A stretch of DNA of 64,000 nucleotides from Arthrobacter sp. M4 (GTDB lineage: Bacteria; Actinomycetota; Actinomycetes; Actinomycetales; Micrococcaceae): NCBI RefSeq assembly GCF_020251205.1, contig NZ_JAIWYX010000002.1, forward strand, positions 558,001-622,000, written 5' to 3'. Made by a program: the position numbers and the translations under genes. How positions within the stretch are numbered: position 1 is the first letter of the stretch; the number at the start of each line of letters is the position of its first letter. Below are positions 8,850 through 16,672 of the stretch, piece by piece. A model generated the notes under the pieces. It was not told the origin of the DNA, ran no database searches, and saw nothing but the letters and a program-made list of their open reading frames with translations.

Positions 8850-10049
8850 ATGCAGCAACTCGCGCACCGGCTCGAACGGCTGGGCACCGAAACCGCCTTT
8901 AGTGTTGCTCAGGCCGCGGCCGCTTGGAAGGCTCAGGGGAACCGCGTGTTTCCCTTCCACCTAGGCGACATCAATATCCCGACGGCCCCGCACATCGTCG
9001 AGGCGATGAACCGGGCAATCGCAGATGGTTACACGGGCTACTGCCCAGGCCCTGGTATTCCGCAGTTGCGGGAGGCCCTCGCCGAAGACCTCGGCTCGCG
9101 CCGTGGCATCAGCTTCTCCCCCGACAACGTCGTAGTGATGACGGGTGGCAAGCCGGTCATCACCAAGTTCCTGCAGGCAGTCATGAACCCCGGCCAGGAA
9201 GTGCTTTACCCGAACCCCGGATTCCCGATCTATGAATCGCAGATCGAGTATCTCGGCGGAACTGCCGTGCCTTACCGCTACGTGCCCACGAGCACGGGCT
9301 TCGCAATCGACCTCGACCAGGTGCGCGCCTCGATCACCCCGAACACGGTTGCCATCATCTACAACGACTTGCAGAACCCGATCTCGGCCGAGTCGACGGC
9401 GGCCGAGCGCGAGGCCATCGCAAAGATCGCGCAGGAGCACGATCTCTGGGTGCTCTCCGACGAGGCCTACTTCGAAACGCGCTACGAGGGAGTCTCGAGC
9501 TCCATCGCGTCGCTCCCCGGCATGGCTGAGCGCACCGTCATCCTGTACACCTTCAGCAAGAAGTTCGCCATGACCGGTTCGCGCCTTGGCTGCGCCGTCG
9601 CCCCGGTGGAGATCGCCAAGGTGCTCAGCACGCTCAACACCAACGACGAATCGTGCACGACGCACTATGTGCAATGGGCCGGCATCGAAGCACTCCGCGG
9701 TCCTCAGGAACCCGTGCAGCAGATGCTCGACGTCCTGCGCGAGCGCCGGGATGCCGCATGCGAGCTCCTGAACGCGATCCCCGGCATGAACGTCGCCGTA
9801 CCGCAGTCGACGTTCTACCTGTTCCCCGACGTCACCGAGGCAATGGAGCGCATGGGCTACACCGCAGTTGGTGACTTCGCCACGGAAGCCCTCTACAAGA
9901 CCGGCGTCTCCTTCTGCACGCGTGAGCACTTCGGCCGACGCCAACCCGGCGAGGAGCGGCAGTACATCAGGCTCGCCTACTCGGGTATCGACGTCGCCGA
10001 CATCCGCGACGGCCTCGGCCTCCTGCGCAACTGGATCGAGGCAGCATGA
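8850..10049 (+). CDS. Pyridoxal-phosphate class I/II aminotransferase
   Basis: A 399-residue fold-type I aminotransferase that would swap an amino group between an amino acid and a 2-oxo acid. The PLP-binding Lys is Lys237 in FSKKFAMTGSR. The substrate-loop motif usually reading NPxNPTG is here YNDLQNPISAES, an uncommon variant. GAGGAG (8835-8840) nine bases upstream sets the ATG start. The stop overlaps the start of the next gene by four bases (ATGA), so the two are translationally coupled: the 2-oxo acid made here is probably reduced by the partner. The preferred amino acid is unknown. Base usage looks different from the flanking genes, hinting at acquisition. Confidence 0.87.
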   Translation: MQQLAHRLERLGTETAFSVAQAAAAWKAQGNRVFPFHLGDINIPTAPHIVEAMNRAIADGYTGYCPGPGIPQLREALAEDLGSRRGISFSPDNVVVMTGGKPVITKFLQAVMNPGQEVLYPNPGFPIYESQIEYLGGTAVPYRYVPTSTGFAIDLDQVRASITPNTVAIIYNDLQNPISAESTAAEREAIAKIAQEHDLWVLSDEAYFETRYEGVSSSIASLPGMAERTVILYTFSKKFAMTGSRLGCAVAPVEIAKVLSTLNTNDESCTTHYVQWAGIEALRGPQEPVQQMLDVLRERRDAACELLNAIPGMNVAVPQSTFYLFPDVTEAMERMGYTAVGDFATEALYKTGVSFCTREHFGRRQPGEERQYIRLAYSGIDVADIRDGLGLLRNWIEAA

Positions 10050-11005
10050 GCCGGATCGTCGTCACGGGACGTGTGCCTGAAACCGCAATCGAAAAGCTCC
10101 GCGCCGAGCACGAGGTGGATGCCTGGACCGGCACCGAATCGATCGGCCGCGAGGAGCTGCTGCGCCGCGTAGCCGGCGCCGACGCCGTCGTGAGCCTGCT
10201 CACCGAGCGCATCGACGCCGAACTGCTCGACGCCGCTGGCCCGCAGCTCAAGGTCGTCACGAACGTGGCCGTCGGCTATGACAACATCGACGTTCCAGCA
10301 TGCGCTGAACGGGGCGTCGTGGCCACCAACACACCCGGCGTGCTTACGGACGCCACCGCCGACATCGCGCTAAGCCTCATCCTCATGGCGACCCGCCGGC
10401 TCGGCGAAGGGGAACGGCTCATCCGCTCGGGCCAGGCTTGGAAGTGGGGCATGTTCTTCCTGCTAGGCAGCGGCCTGCAGGGCAAGACCCTCGGCGTCGT
10501 CGGCATGGGCGGCATCGGCCAGGCGACCGCGCGCCGGGCCAAGGCCTTCGGTATGGAGATCGTCTACCAGTCCCGTAGCGAGATCGATACCCAAATTGCT
10601 GCGGAACTGGGGGCCCGACGGGTCGACCTCGACGAGTTGCTGGCTATCTCCGACGTCGTCTCGCTGCACTGCCCCTACGGACCTGCCACCCATCACCTGA
10701 TCGGGGCCGAGCAGCTCGCGGCTATGAAGAGCTCAGCGTACCTCGTCAACACGGCGCGCGGACCCATCGTCGACGAAGCGGCACTCGCGTCCGCACTCCG
10801 CGAGGGCGTCATCGCCGGTGCCGGGCTGGACGTCTATGAGCACGAGCCCCGGGTTCATCCTGAGCTGCTGGAGCTCGACAACGTAGTGCTCCTGCCGCAC
10901 CTGGGCTCCGCCACCGTGGAGACGCGCACCGCAATGGCGATGCTCGCCGCCGACAATGCGCTCGCCGTGCTCGCCGGGGAACGACCGCCTGCACCGATCG
11001 GTTAG
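10046..11005 (+). CDS. D-isomer specific 2-hydroxyacid dehydrogenase
   Basis: A 319-residue NAD(P)-dependent 2-hydroxyacid dehydrogenase of the glyoxylate/hydroxypyruvate reductase type. The Rossmann motif is GMGGIGQATARR starting near residue 153. The catalytic triad is Arg238 (NTARGP), Glu267 (EHEP) and His285 (LPHLGSAT). Domain order is catalytic, nucleotide-binding, catalytic, at the usual length. It overlaps the aminotransferase by four bases and is followed by a strong hairpin, so the pair forms a complete two-gene operon converting an amino acid to a D-2-hydroxy acid or the reverse. Exact substrate unknown. Confidence 0.88.
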   Translation: MSRIVVTGRVPETAIEKLRAEHEVDAWTGTESIGREELLRRVAGADAVVSLLTERIDAELLDAAGPQLKVVTNVAVGYDNIDVPACAERGVVATNTPGVLTDATADIALSLILMATRRLGEGERLIRSGQAWKWGMFFLLGSGLQGKTLGVVGMGGIGQATARRAKAFGMEIVYQSRSEIDTQIAAELGARRVDLDELLAISDVVSLHCPYGPATHHLIGAEQLAAMKSSAYLVNTARGPIVDEAALASALREGVIAGAGLDVYEHEPRVHPELLELDNVVLLPHLGSATVETRTAMAMLAADNALAVLAGERPPAPIG

Positions 11006-11071
11006 TGGAACCCGCGACGGCGAGCCCGGATTCTTAGAAGGATCCGCCTCAACTCGCCAACGACGCGACTA

Positions 11072-11113
11072 ACGAGTCCGGGTCCCGTCCTGAAGGACGG
11101 GGCCCTGACTCGT
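11072..11113. terminator. Strong hairpin after the aminotransferase operon
   Basis: Inner arms GGGTCCCGTCC and GGACGGGGCCC (about 11080-11105) pair almost perfectly, and outer arms ACGAGTC and GACTCGT (11072-11078, 11107-11113) extend the stem. No T-run follows, as is common in high-GC actinobacteria. It lies 66 bases after the dehydrogenase stop. Confidence 0.65.
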
Positions 11114-11200
11114 TCACGTACCCTGAGGGCCTACCCAGTGACCACCCTTCCACGGGTCGGCCGATTGCTGCGAAGGTTTACCCGCTGGAAGAATGAGTTC

Positions 11201-11533
11201 GTGGCATACGACACCGAACTCGCTGACAGGATTCGCGGTGTCCTGTTGGGGAAAGTTGATTTCACCGAGAAGAAGATGTTCGGCGGGCTGGCCTTTCTGA
11301 TCGGCGGAAACATGGCCGTGAGTGCGAGTGGGCATGGTGGAATGCTCCTCCGGGCCGATCCAGCGGCAAGCGACGAACTCTGCTCAAATCCCGGCGTCGA
11401 GCGCGCCATCATGCAAGGGCGCGCCATGGACGGTTGGCTCCGCGTCGCGGAGACGACCATTGCCTCCGACGAAACGCTCGAGCAGTGGGTGCAGGTCGGC
11501 GTCGACTACGCCCGCTCGCTGCCCGTGAAGTAG
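11201..11533 (+). CDS. TfoX/Sxy N-terminal domain protein
   Basis: A 110-residue protein consisting of a single TfoX/Sxy N-terminal-like domain: AYDTELADRIR at the start, then EKKMFGGLAFLIGGNMAV and GRAMDGWLRV, all characteristic of the actinobacterial version. It lacks the C-terminal TfoX domain, so a competence role is not implied, and its biochemical function is unknown. The GTG at 11201 begins the conserved part; the frame opens at 11138 with non-conserved residues. GGAAG lies about ten bases upstream. It stands alone between a terminator and an intergenic gap. Confidence 0.75.
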   Translation: MAYDTELADRIRGVLLGKVDFTEKKMFGGLAFLIGGNMAVSASGHGGMLLRADPAASDELCSNPGVERAIMQGRAMDGWLRVAETTIASDETLEQWVQVGVDYARSLPVK

Positions 11534-11822
11534 CGGCACGTTCGTGACGGAAATCAGTCCGGGCACCCAGCTGTTGGCCAGGCCGCCGGGCAAAGGCTCG
11601 GAGTGGCTCAGATTCTTGCTGCAGTGTTCTGGATGAGGGACACAAAGCCCTTGGAGCACTTCAAGTTCAAGCAGAACCGGGAACTAGGGGTGTTCACTGA
11701 CATCGTTCCAGTCGTACATTCGCGCAAGTTGCGGGTCAGCGATCGCGAAGCCGAATCCTGCCGCCAAGGACTCACTGTCCAGGACCATCGGTCACACTGA
11801 CGCGTGGCCCTAGACTGACAGG
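11534..11822. other. Intergenic gap with no confident gene
   Basis: These 289 bases hold no recognisable gene. A 65-codon plus-strand frame (11603-11800) and a 34-codon minus-strand frame (11684-11787) are open but neither resembles a known family. A TAGACT hexamer at 11811-11816 ends six bases before the permease ATG at 11823 and is the likely -10 element for it. Confidence 0.4.
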
Positions 11823-12998
11823 ATGCCTTTAGTAGTCACGGGTGCCGTCCTGCTCGCCCTCGGACTCGCGGCGGTGGCTTCCGGGCTGTTTCCGTTGGCT
11901 GCCCTCGGCGCGCTGGCGGACCGCGTGGTGCCGATCCTTGTGTTCGTCGCCGCCATAACGGTCGTTACAGAGTTGCTGAACGCATCCGGGCTGTTCGAGT
12001 GGATCGCCCGGCAGTTTCGTCGCTGGGGACGTGGACGCGCGTGGGCGTTGTGGATCCTCGTCACGGCTCTCTCGCTCGCGGCGACCATCTTTCTATCCCT
12101 CGACACGACGGCGGTCCTCCTAACGCCCATTGTCGTGATCCTCGCGCGGCGCTGTGGGCTTGCCCCGTTGCCGTTCGCGCTCACGGCCGTGTGGCTTGCG
12201 AATACCGGGTCGCTGCTCCTGCCGGTTTCGAACCTGACCAATCTGCTCGCTCTGAACACGCTCGGAGGTGCGTCTCCGGCGGCGTTCGCTGCACGCATGG
12301 CGCTGCCCGCGGCGTGGTGCGCACTCGTGCCATCCGTCGCCGTGGCATTCCTGTTCCGGAAAGAACTGGCCCGTCGGTACACCACGCAGCGCCCAGCCCA
12401 GGTACTCGTCGACGCCAACGATCCGCCTGCCGACACCGCGCTGCTAAGGATCGGAGGGGCCGTGCTCGCACTCCTGCTCCCCTCTTTCGTTTCAGGCATC
12501 CCGGTCTGGATCCCGTCACTCGCGGCGGCCGTCATCCTCGTTGCGGCATTCTGGTTGCGGCAGCGCTCAGCCCTGGCATGGTCGCTCGTGCCATGGCAGC
12601 TCATCCTCTTTGCCAGCGGACTCTTCGTGATCATGGAGGCGCTCCGTGGTCTTGGGGCGCAGGCCCTTGCAGCGGGCCTCCTGGGCTCTGGTGACGGACC
12701 ATTCGATCTGGTCCGGGTCGCCGCCGTGGGCGCGCTCGCGTCGAACGTGATCAACAACCTGCCTGCTTACCTTGCACTGGAGCAGGCCGCGGGCGGCCCG
12801 GCCCGCCTCGCTGCGCTCCTCGTGGGCGTCAACGTCGGTCCGCTCATCACCCCGTGGGCTTCGCTCGCGACCCTCATCTGGCACGAACAGCTCCGGAGGC
12901 TCGGCGTGCGCATCTCATGGTGGGGCTATGCTGCCGCCGGGCTCGTTCTCGTGCCCCTCATGATCGTCCCAGCGGCGCTGCTCGCATCTCTGGTGTGA
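11823..12998 (+). CDS. SLC13/ArsB-like anion permease
   Basis: A 391-residue, very hydrophobic inner-membrane protein of the ion-transporter superfamily that includes ArsB and SLC13 (arsenite, dicarboxylate or sulfate carriers). Roughly ten to eleven membrane segments are visible. The family hairpin-type motifs appear twice, as LLPVSNLTNLLALN in the first half and SNVINNLPAYLAL in the second, the pseudo-twofold repeat of this fold. The start ATG follows TAGACT by six bases. No arsR or arsenate reductase gene is nearby, so arsenite export is unproven and a carboxylate or other anion is as likely. Confidence 0.8.
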   Translation: MPLVVTGAVLLALGLAAVASGLFPLAALGALADRVVPILVFVAAITVVTELLNASGLFEWIARQFRRWGRGRAWALWILVTALSLAATIFLSLDTTAVLLTPIVVILARRCGLAPLPFALTAVWLANTGSLLLPVSNLTNLLALNTLGGASPAAFAARMALPAAWCALVPSVAVAFLFRKELARRYTTQRPAQVLVDANDPPADTALLRIGGAVLALLLPSFVSGIPVWIPSLAAAVILVAAFWLRQRSALAWSLVPWQLILFASGLFVIMEALRGLGAQALAAGLLGSGDGPFDLVRVAAVGALASNVINNLPAYLALEQAAGGPARLAALLVGVNVGPLITPWASLATLIWHEQLRRLGVRISWWGYAAAGLVLVPLMIVPAALLASLV

Positions 12999-13201
12999 GC
13001 ATCCCTCCAGCCGGTTGCGCCCAACCGGTCCCCCGCACCGACGTGTCGCGCCGGACCCGACGAAGGATGCGCCCCCAATTGTGCCCCGTGTGGGCGCAGC
13101 ATCTGATGGAGGCGAAAGGATCCCCAGTAAGGCACCCTTATCCGCCGGCTGAAATATGTGTTGCCCTGTAAGACATCGAAGAGTGCGTCTAATCTGTGGC
13201 C

Positions 13202-13756
13202 ATGGCGTCACGGCAGAAAAAGCATCGCGACGAACTGCGAGGGAGTTCGCTCGAGGCCAAATACCGCACTCCTCCGCCTCTTTCCGAGGAAGACGTGCAC
13301 ATGGTCTCGCTGAAATTAGTGACAGCGATTCAACGGTTCGACGTCCGCGCCTATATCGAGTCACGAATCCGGATTATCCTCCCCTGCAGAGTAGTGACAG
13401 GAAACCTTCGGACACCGAATGTGCTGTTTGTGGTGATGGAGGATGGTGTTGCAGTGCTGGGGCCTGTCAGTTCGTCAGGACATCTCCAACCAGAACCTGA
13501 TCAGCTTGATGTCATCCTGCCGTGGATCCAAGTCTCTACGTTGGGTTTTCGGTTCCGGGAGCCATGGGGCCCCCTACCCTCCCCCGCCAGCAAGAAATTC
13601 ATGACGGAGTCGGGTGAAAGCATGATCTTCCTGGCAGCCGCGGCGGGCAGGACCGTGCGGATTATTCCGGATGCTGAAAGACAGGGTGACCTTCCGAACA
13701 TTGCGAGGTACACCGCAGCAGTGCTGGACCGCTTTGATCAGCGCCCAACCTCATAG
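13202..13756 (+). CDS. Hypothetical protein
   Basis: A 184-residue protein I do not recognise. It starts with a basic stretch (SRQKKHRDELR), has a mixed alpha/beta-looking middle with IIPCRVV-like and VLFVVMEDGVAVLG strands, and no signal peptide or membrane span. I read the ATG at 13202 because TAATCT (13190-13195) ends six bases upstream, the leaderless pattern found at many genes here. It lies between the anion permease and a tRNA gene, at the edge of the accessory-looking stretch. That promoter match supports it being a real gene. Confidence 0.6.
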   Translation: MASRQKKHRDELRGSSLEAKYRTPPPLSEEDVHMVSLKLVTAIQRFDVRAYIESRIRIILPCRVVTGNLRTPNVLFVVMEDGVAVLGPVSSSGHLQPEPDQLDVILPWIQVSTLGFRFREPWGPLPSPASKKFMTESGESMIFLAAAAGRTVRIIPDAERQGDLPNIARYTAAVLDRFDQRPTS

Positions 13757-13908
13757 ACCGGGAATCGCGCGCTGAAGCAGCGGTAGTAAGTTCTGGCTGG
13801 TTGAGGCAGTTCAACAAAGAGCCGCATGATCGCCCGGATTGTTTCACAATGCTCCTGTAGGGACGGAAGCCGCTTAAGGTCGCTGCAGCTTTCGGCCCGG
13901 AATCCGGG

Positions 13909-13936
13909 CAAAAAAATACCCGGTCCAAAGACCGGG
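13909..13936 (-). terminator. Rho-independent terminator downstream of tRNA-Ala
   Basis: Arms CCCGGTC (13919-13925) and GACCGGG (13930-13936) with loop CAAA form a perfect seven-pair stem. On the minus strand it is followed by a run of T (complement of the A-run 13910-13916). It lies about 55 bases after the 3' end of the tRNA and is a textbook intrinsic terminator for it. Confidence 0.85.
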
Positions 13937-13991
13937 CTGCCAACGATGTCCCGACACATCCTTGAAGGACGTCCCGCTACATCACAAAAAG

Positions 13992-14064
13992 TGGAGCTAA
14001 GGAGATTCGAACTCCTGACCTCTTCGATGCGAACGAAGCGCTCTACCAACTGAGCTATAGCCCC
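13992..14064 (-). tRNA. tRNA-Ala (anticodon CGC)
   Basis: The minus strand folds as a full cloverleaf of 73 bases. The acceptor stem is GGGGCTA with TAGCTCC (one G-T pair), the D arm GCTC-AGTTGGTA-GAGC, the anticodon stem CTTCG/CGAAG with loop TTCGCAT, and the T arm AGGAG-TTCGAAT-CTCCT. The loop gives anticodon CGC, reading Ala codon GCG. The discriminator is A and CCA is not encoded. Confidence 0.95.
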
Positions 14065-14099
14065 CGGGCAACCCTTGCGGTGCTGCCGGTGTCCTTAGG

Positions 14100-14900
14100 C
14101 TACAAAGTATCTTTGCGTTTGGCCAACCAGCCCTCGAATGTCTCCTGTCCGAAACGCTGCTCGGGGATCAGGTTACGCCCTTCCTGCAGGTATCTACCCA
14201 CGGATCCCGGCAGGGGAAACTGGACAATCAAACCCCTCGAGCCTGTGTGCCGGCGCCAACTCTCAGCCAAGTCGCGCATGCTGCGCACCTCAGGCCCGCC
14301 CACTGTGCGAAGGCGATGGCGCTCGTCCGACGGCCCTTCAAGCGCGGCCTCCAGCAGGGCCGTCGCCGCCTCTGACGCCGACATGGTCTGGAACCGCGCG
14401 CCCCGAACCACAGGGATGATCCCGAGCCTGGCACCAACTACGAAGATGCCGGCAAGCAGGCTGTGGAACTGCGTAGCACGGACCACGATCGTCTCCAGCC
14501 CCGAACGGGCGTAAACGCGTTCCTTCGCGGCCTTGGACCGGTAGAACGCCAGCCCGTTCTGGTCGCAGTTGATGATCGACACCGACACCGCCTTGGCAAC
14601 ACCTGCGGCTTCCGCAGCCGCCAGAAGGCGGCTCCCAGCTTCCACATATGTTTTCAGTGCCCGCCCCGTCTTGCCCTCAAGACAGTCCACGACGACGGCG
14701 CACCCCTCGAGTGCCGGAACCATCCCGCCGCCGGCGGCGACGTCGGCACTAAAGTACCTGGCGCCGTCGACATATGCGGTATCCTCTGGGGACGGCATTT
14801 TCCGGCTAATTACTGAGACCGTGTGACCGGCTGCGACGGCCTGCCGGACCACTTCGCGCCCAACTTGGCCGGTTCCCCCGGCCACGCAAATAACGGTCAC
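14100..14900 (-). CDS. NAD(P)-binding NmrA-like SDR protein
   Basis: A 266-residue atypical short-chain dehydrogenase of the NmrA/NAD(P)H-binding type. The N-terminal nucleotide motif is GGTGQVGREVV at residues 8-18. The catalytic Tyr-x-x-x-Lys of true dehydrogenases appears as FYRSKAAKE, so Tyr and Lys are present at YRSK spacing but not the strict YxxxK, which suggests a redox sensor or a quinone reductase-like role rather than a classical alcohol dehydrogenase. It starts with GTG at 14900, 25 bases after the SepX-like gene, so they are likely cotranscribed. Function unknown. Confidence 0.75.
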   Translation of the reverse strand: MTVICVAGGTGQVGREVVRQAVAAGHTVSVISRKMPSPEDTAYVDGARYFSADVAAGGGMVPALEGCAVVVDCLEGKTGRALKTYVEAGSRLLAAAEAAGVAKAVSVSIINCDQNGLAFYRSKAAKERVYARSGLETIVVRATQFHSLLAGIFVVGARLGIIPVVRGARFQTMSASEAATALLEAALEGPSDERHRLRTVGGPEVRSMRDLAESWRRHTGSRGLIVQFPLPGSVGRYLQEGRNLIPEQRFGQETFEGWLAKRKDTL

Positions 14901-14925
14901 CTACGCCGCCGGTCGAAACATCGCA

Positions 14926-15930
14926 TTAGGCCCGACGGCGCTGGAGGACGTCGTCGAGGTTGCTCAGCGCACTGGACCCCTTGGCAGCCGCTGCTGCCGC
15001 AGGTGCGGCGGCTGGAGGAGCGGCAGGCTGCCGCAGGGAGGGTTTGCCGGTCGGCTTGGGCGACTCGGGCAGGTCCAACGGCTCAGGAGCGGGCCGCTCG
15101 GCTTTCGCCGCCTCTACATACACAGGCTTAGGAACATCAACTGGCTTCCACTCACCGCTCAGCGACGGCGATCCAGCCTTGGACGCATCCGAACTGTCCT
15201 GCCCGGCCGCAGTGTCACCGGCGGCTGCAGCTACGGCCAGTGCCGCCTGCCTTAGCTCGAAAGCGGACAGAGGCGGCGGGGCCGCGGCGGCTTTGTCGGC
15301 GTCGAACACCTCAGATTGGCGCGGGGCCCTTGCAGGCGACTCAGGCAACATTGAGGACCCGGAATCCCGGGGACCGGCCGGCGTCGACATGGCTGCGCGG
15401 AAGGCGGCGTTCAAGCGTGCCCGCCGATCTCGAACGGCGAGTCGACGCAAAAGGAACACCGACCCTACGCCGCCGACGAAACACACGGCCGGCACCCATG
15501 CCGGGCCGGCGCCGAAAAGGCGCAAGGCGGCCGTCACAGCAGCGGCCAGGATCATCACTAGTCCCAGCAACGCCATGGTCAGGCGTCCATAGCGGATGCG
15601 AAAGACGCCTGAACCGGTACGATTGCGCGCACCAGAAACCGCCCCGGAACTGTTTTGCGCCGCTCCGGGATTGTCCCGTCTCTCAGTGGACGCTTTCTCA
15701 GTCGACGAGCGGACGCTCGAAGGTTCCATCGGCTTCTCCTGCTGATCGGCCAGCGTCAACACCATCCCGGATTGCGTTTCCACGGAGTCATCATCTCGGG
15801 CCGCATCCGGAAAGTCACCTGCTGGCTGCAGCTGCGCTTGCCGGTTGCGGAGCACGTAAGGAGCAACCCATACGATCCAGAGCGCGACAGTGACCATAAG
15901 GATCACTGAGCTGCTGAGAGGGAAGTCCAC
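14926..15930 (-). CDS. SepX/GLPR-like membrane protein, probable divisome component
   Basis: A 334-residue protein with one N-terminal membrane span (about residues 8-28, ending WVAPYVLRNRQAQ), a polar linker, two adjacent spans (about 117-160), and a long Ala/Pro-rich cytoplasmic tail. This architecture and the WxxPxxLRxR end of the first span recall actinobacterial SepX (Streptomyces) and the gephyrin receptor of corynebacteria, which act at septum and pole. Gene order supports it: it follows galU and a RimJ-like gene, as Rv0996 does in mycobacteria (from memory). The GTG at 15930 has TACGGT seven bases upstream; a TTG at 15936 is the alternative. Role inferred by synteny and topology. Confidence 0.6.
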   Translation of the reverse strand: MDFPLSSSVILMVTVALWIVWVAPYVLRNRQAQLQPAGDFPDAARDDDSVETQSGMVLTLADQQEKPMEPSSVRSSTEKASTERRDNPGAAQNSSGAVSGARNRTGSGVFRIRYGRLTMALLGLVMILAAAVTAALRLFGAGPAWVPAVCFVGGVGSVFLLRRLAVRDRRARLNAAFRAAMSTPAGPRDSGSSMLPESPARAPRQSEVFDADKAAAAPPPLSAFELRQAALAVAAAAGDTAAGQDSSDASKAGSPSLSGEWKPVDVPKPVYVEAAKAERPAPEPLDLPESPKPTGKPSLRQPAAPPAAAPAAAAAAKGSSALSNLDDVLQRRRA

Positions 15931-16039
15931 ACTCAAAACCGTAGAAGCATTCCAACAGCCGCAGCCGCATTACCTGCGGTGTGTCGCCGGACTGCCCACA
16001 AATCAATGGAGTTAATTCGCCTGCGCAGCCTTGGCTGCG

Positions 16040-16666
16040 CTATTCCTTGGTTGCCTGGCCCTGAAGCCATCGGGTCAGGAGGCCCTGCGGCACTTCATCG
16101 CTCGTCAGGGCAAACGAGCGGTGGTCCGCCCAGTTGCCGTTGATGTGCAGGTACTTTTCGCGATAACCCTCATCCCGAAACCCCAGCTTCTCCACCACTC
16201 GGAGGCTGGCCCTGTTCTCCGGACGAATGTTGATCTCCATCCGATGAAGACCCAACTCGCGGAAGCAATGATCGGTTGCCATGGCCACGGCTGTGGGCGC
16301 TATCCCGCGCCCGGCGCGGGCCTGGTCAACCCAATAGCCCAGAGTCGCCATCATCGCCGATCCCCACACAATGGACGACACTGTTAGCTGGCCAACTATC
16401 AGCGGATCCGTGAAACCGGGCGTCCACTCCGTGATGAGGAATGGCAGGGCAGTTCCCTGCCGCGCCTGAGCGTTCAGCGAGCGGACCATCTGCCGATAGC
16501 TGGGCAACCCACCGCCCGGGGCAGGGTTTGACGCTTCCCAGGGAGCCAACCAGTCATTGTTCCGCGATCGGACCTGGGTCCATTCTTTGTGGTCACGGTA
16601 GCGAATAGGCCGAAGAACCAGGTCTCCGCACTCCAGCGTGACCGGCCAGATGGACGGACCCCACAT
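16040..16666 (-). CDS. GNAT N-acetyltransferase, RimJ/RimL type
   Basis: A 208-residue GNAT-fold acetyltransferase of the ribosomal-protein-alanine type. The acetyl-CoA binding loop is visible as QARAGRGIAPTAVAMA, followed by LHRMEINIRPEN-type strand residues and VVEKLGFRDEGYREKYLHI near the C-terminus, all typical of RimJ/RimL. It begins six bases after the galU stop and so lies in its operon, and is followed after about 110 bases by the SepX-like gene. It corresponds in position to rimJ (Rv0995) of mycobacteria. The acceptor protein is not known. Confidence 0.85.
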   Translation of the reverse strand: MWGPSIWPVTLECGDLVLRPIRYRDHKEWTQVRSRNNDWLAPWEASNPAPGGGLPSYRQMVRSLNAQARQGTALPFLITEWTPGFTDPLIVGQLTVSSIVWGSAMMATLGYWVDQARAGRGIAPTAVAMATDHCFRELGLHRMEINIRPENRASLRVVEKLGFRDEGYREKYLHINGNWADHRSFALTSDEVPQGLLTRWLQGQATKE

Positions 16667-16672
16667 TTGGGA

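Noticed and set aside
8961..9944. Long antisense frame under the aminotransferase
   Set aside because: Typical high-GC shadow of a strong coding gene; its composition mirrors the codon positions of the real frame.
11603..11800. Short open frame after the TfoX-like gene
   Set aside because: No conserved motif, no Shine-Dalgarno or leaderless hexamer at its start.
13981..14064. Integration (att) site at tRNA-Ala for the 8.8-13.8 kb stretch
   Set aside because: I saw no direct repeat of the tRNA 3' end near 8050-8850 and no integrase gene, so island insertion is not supported.
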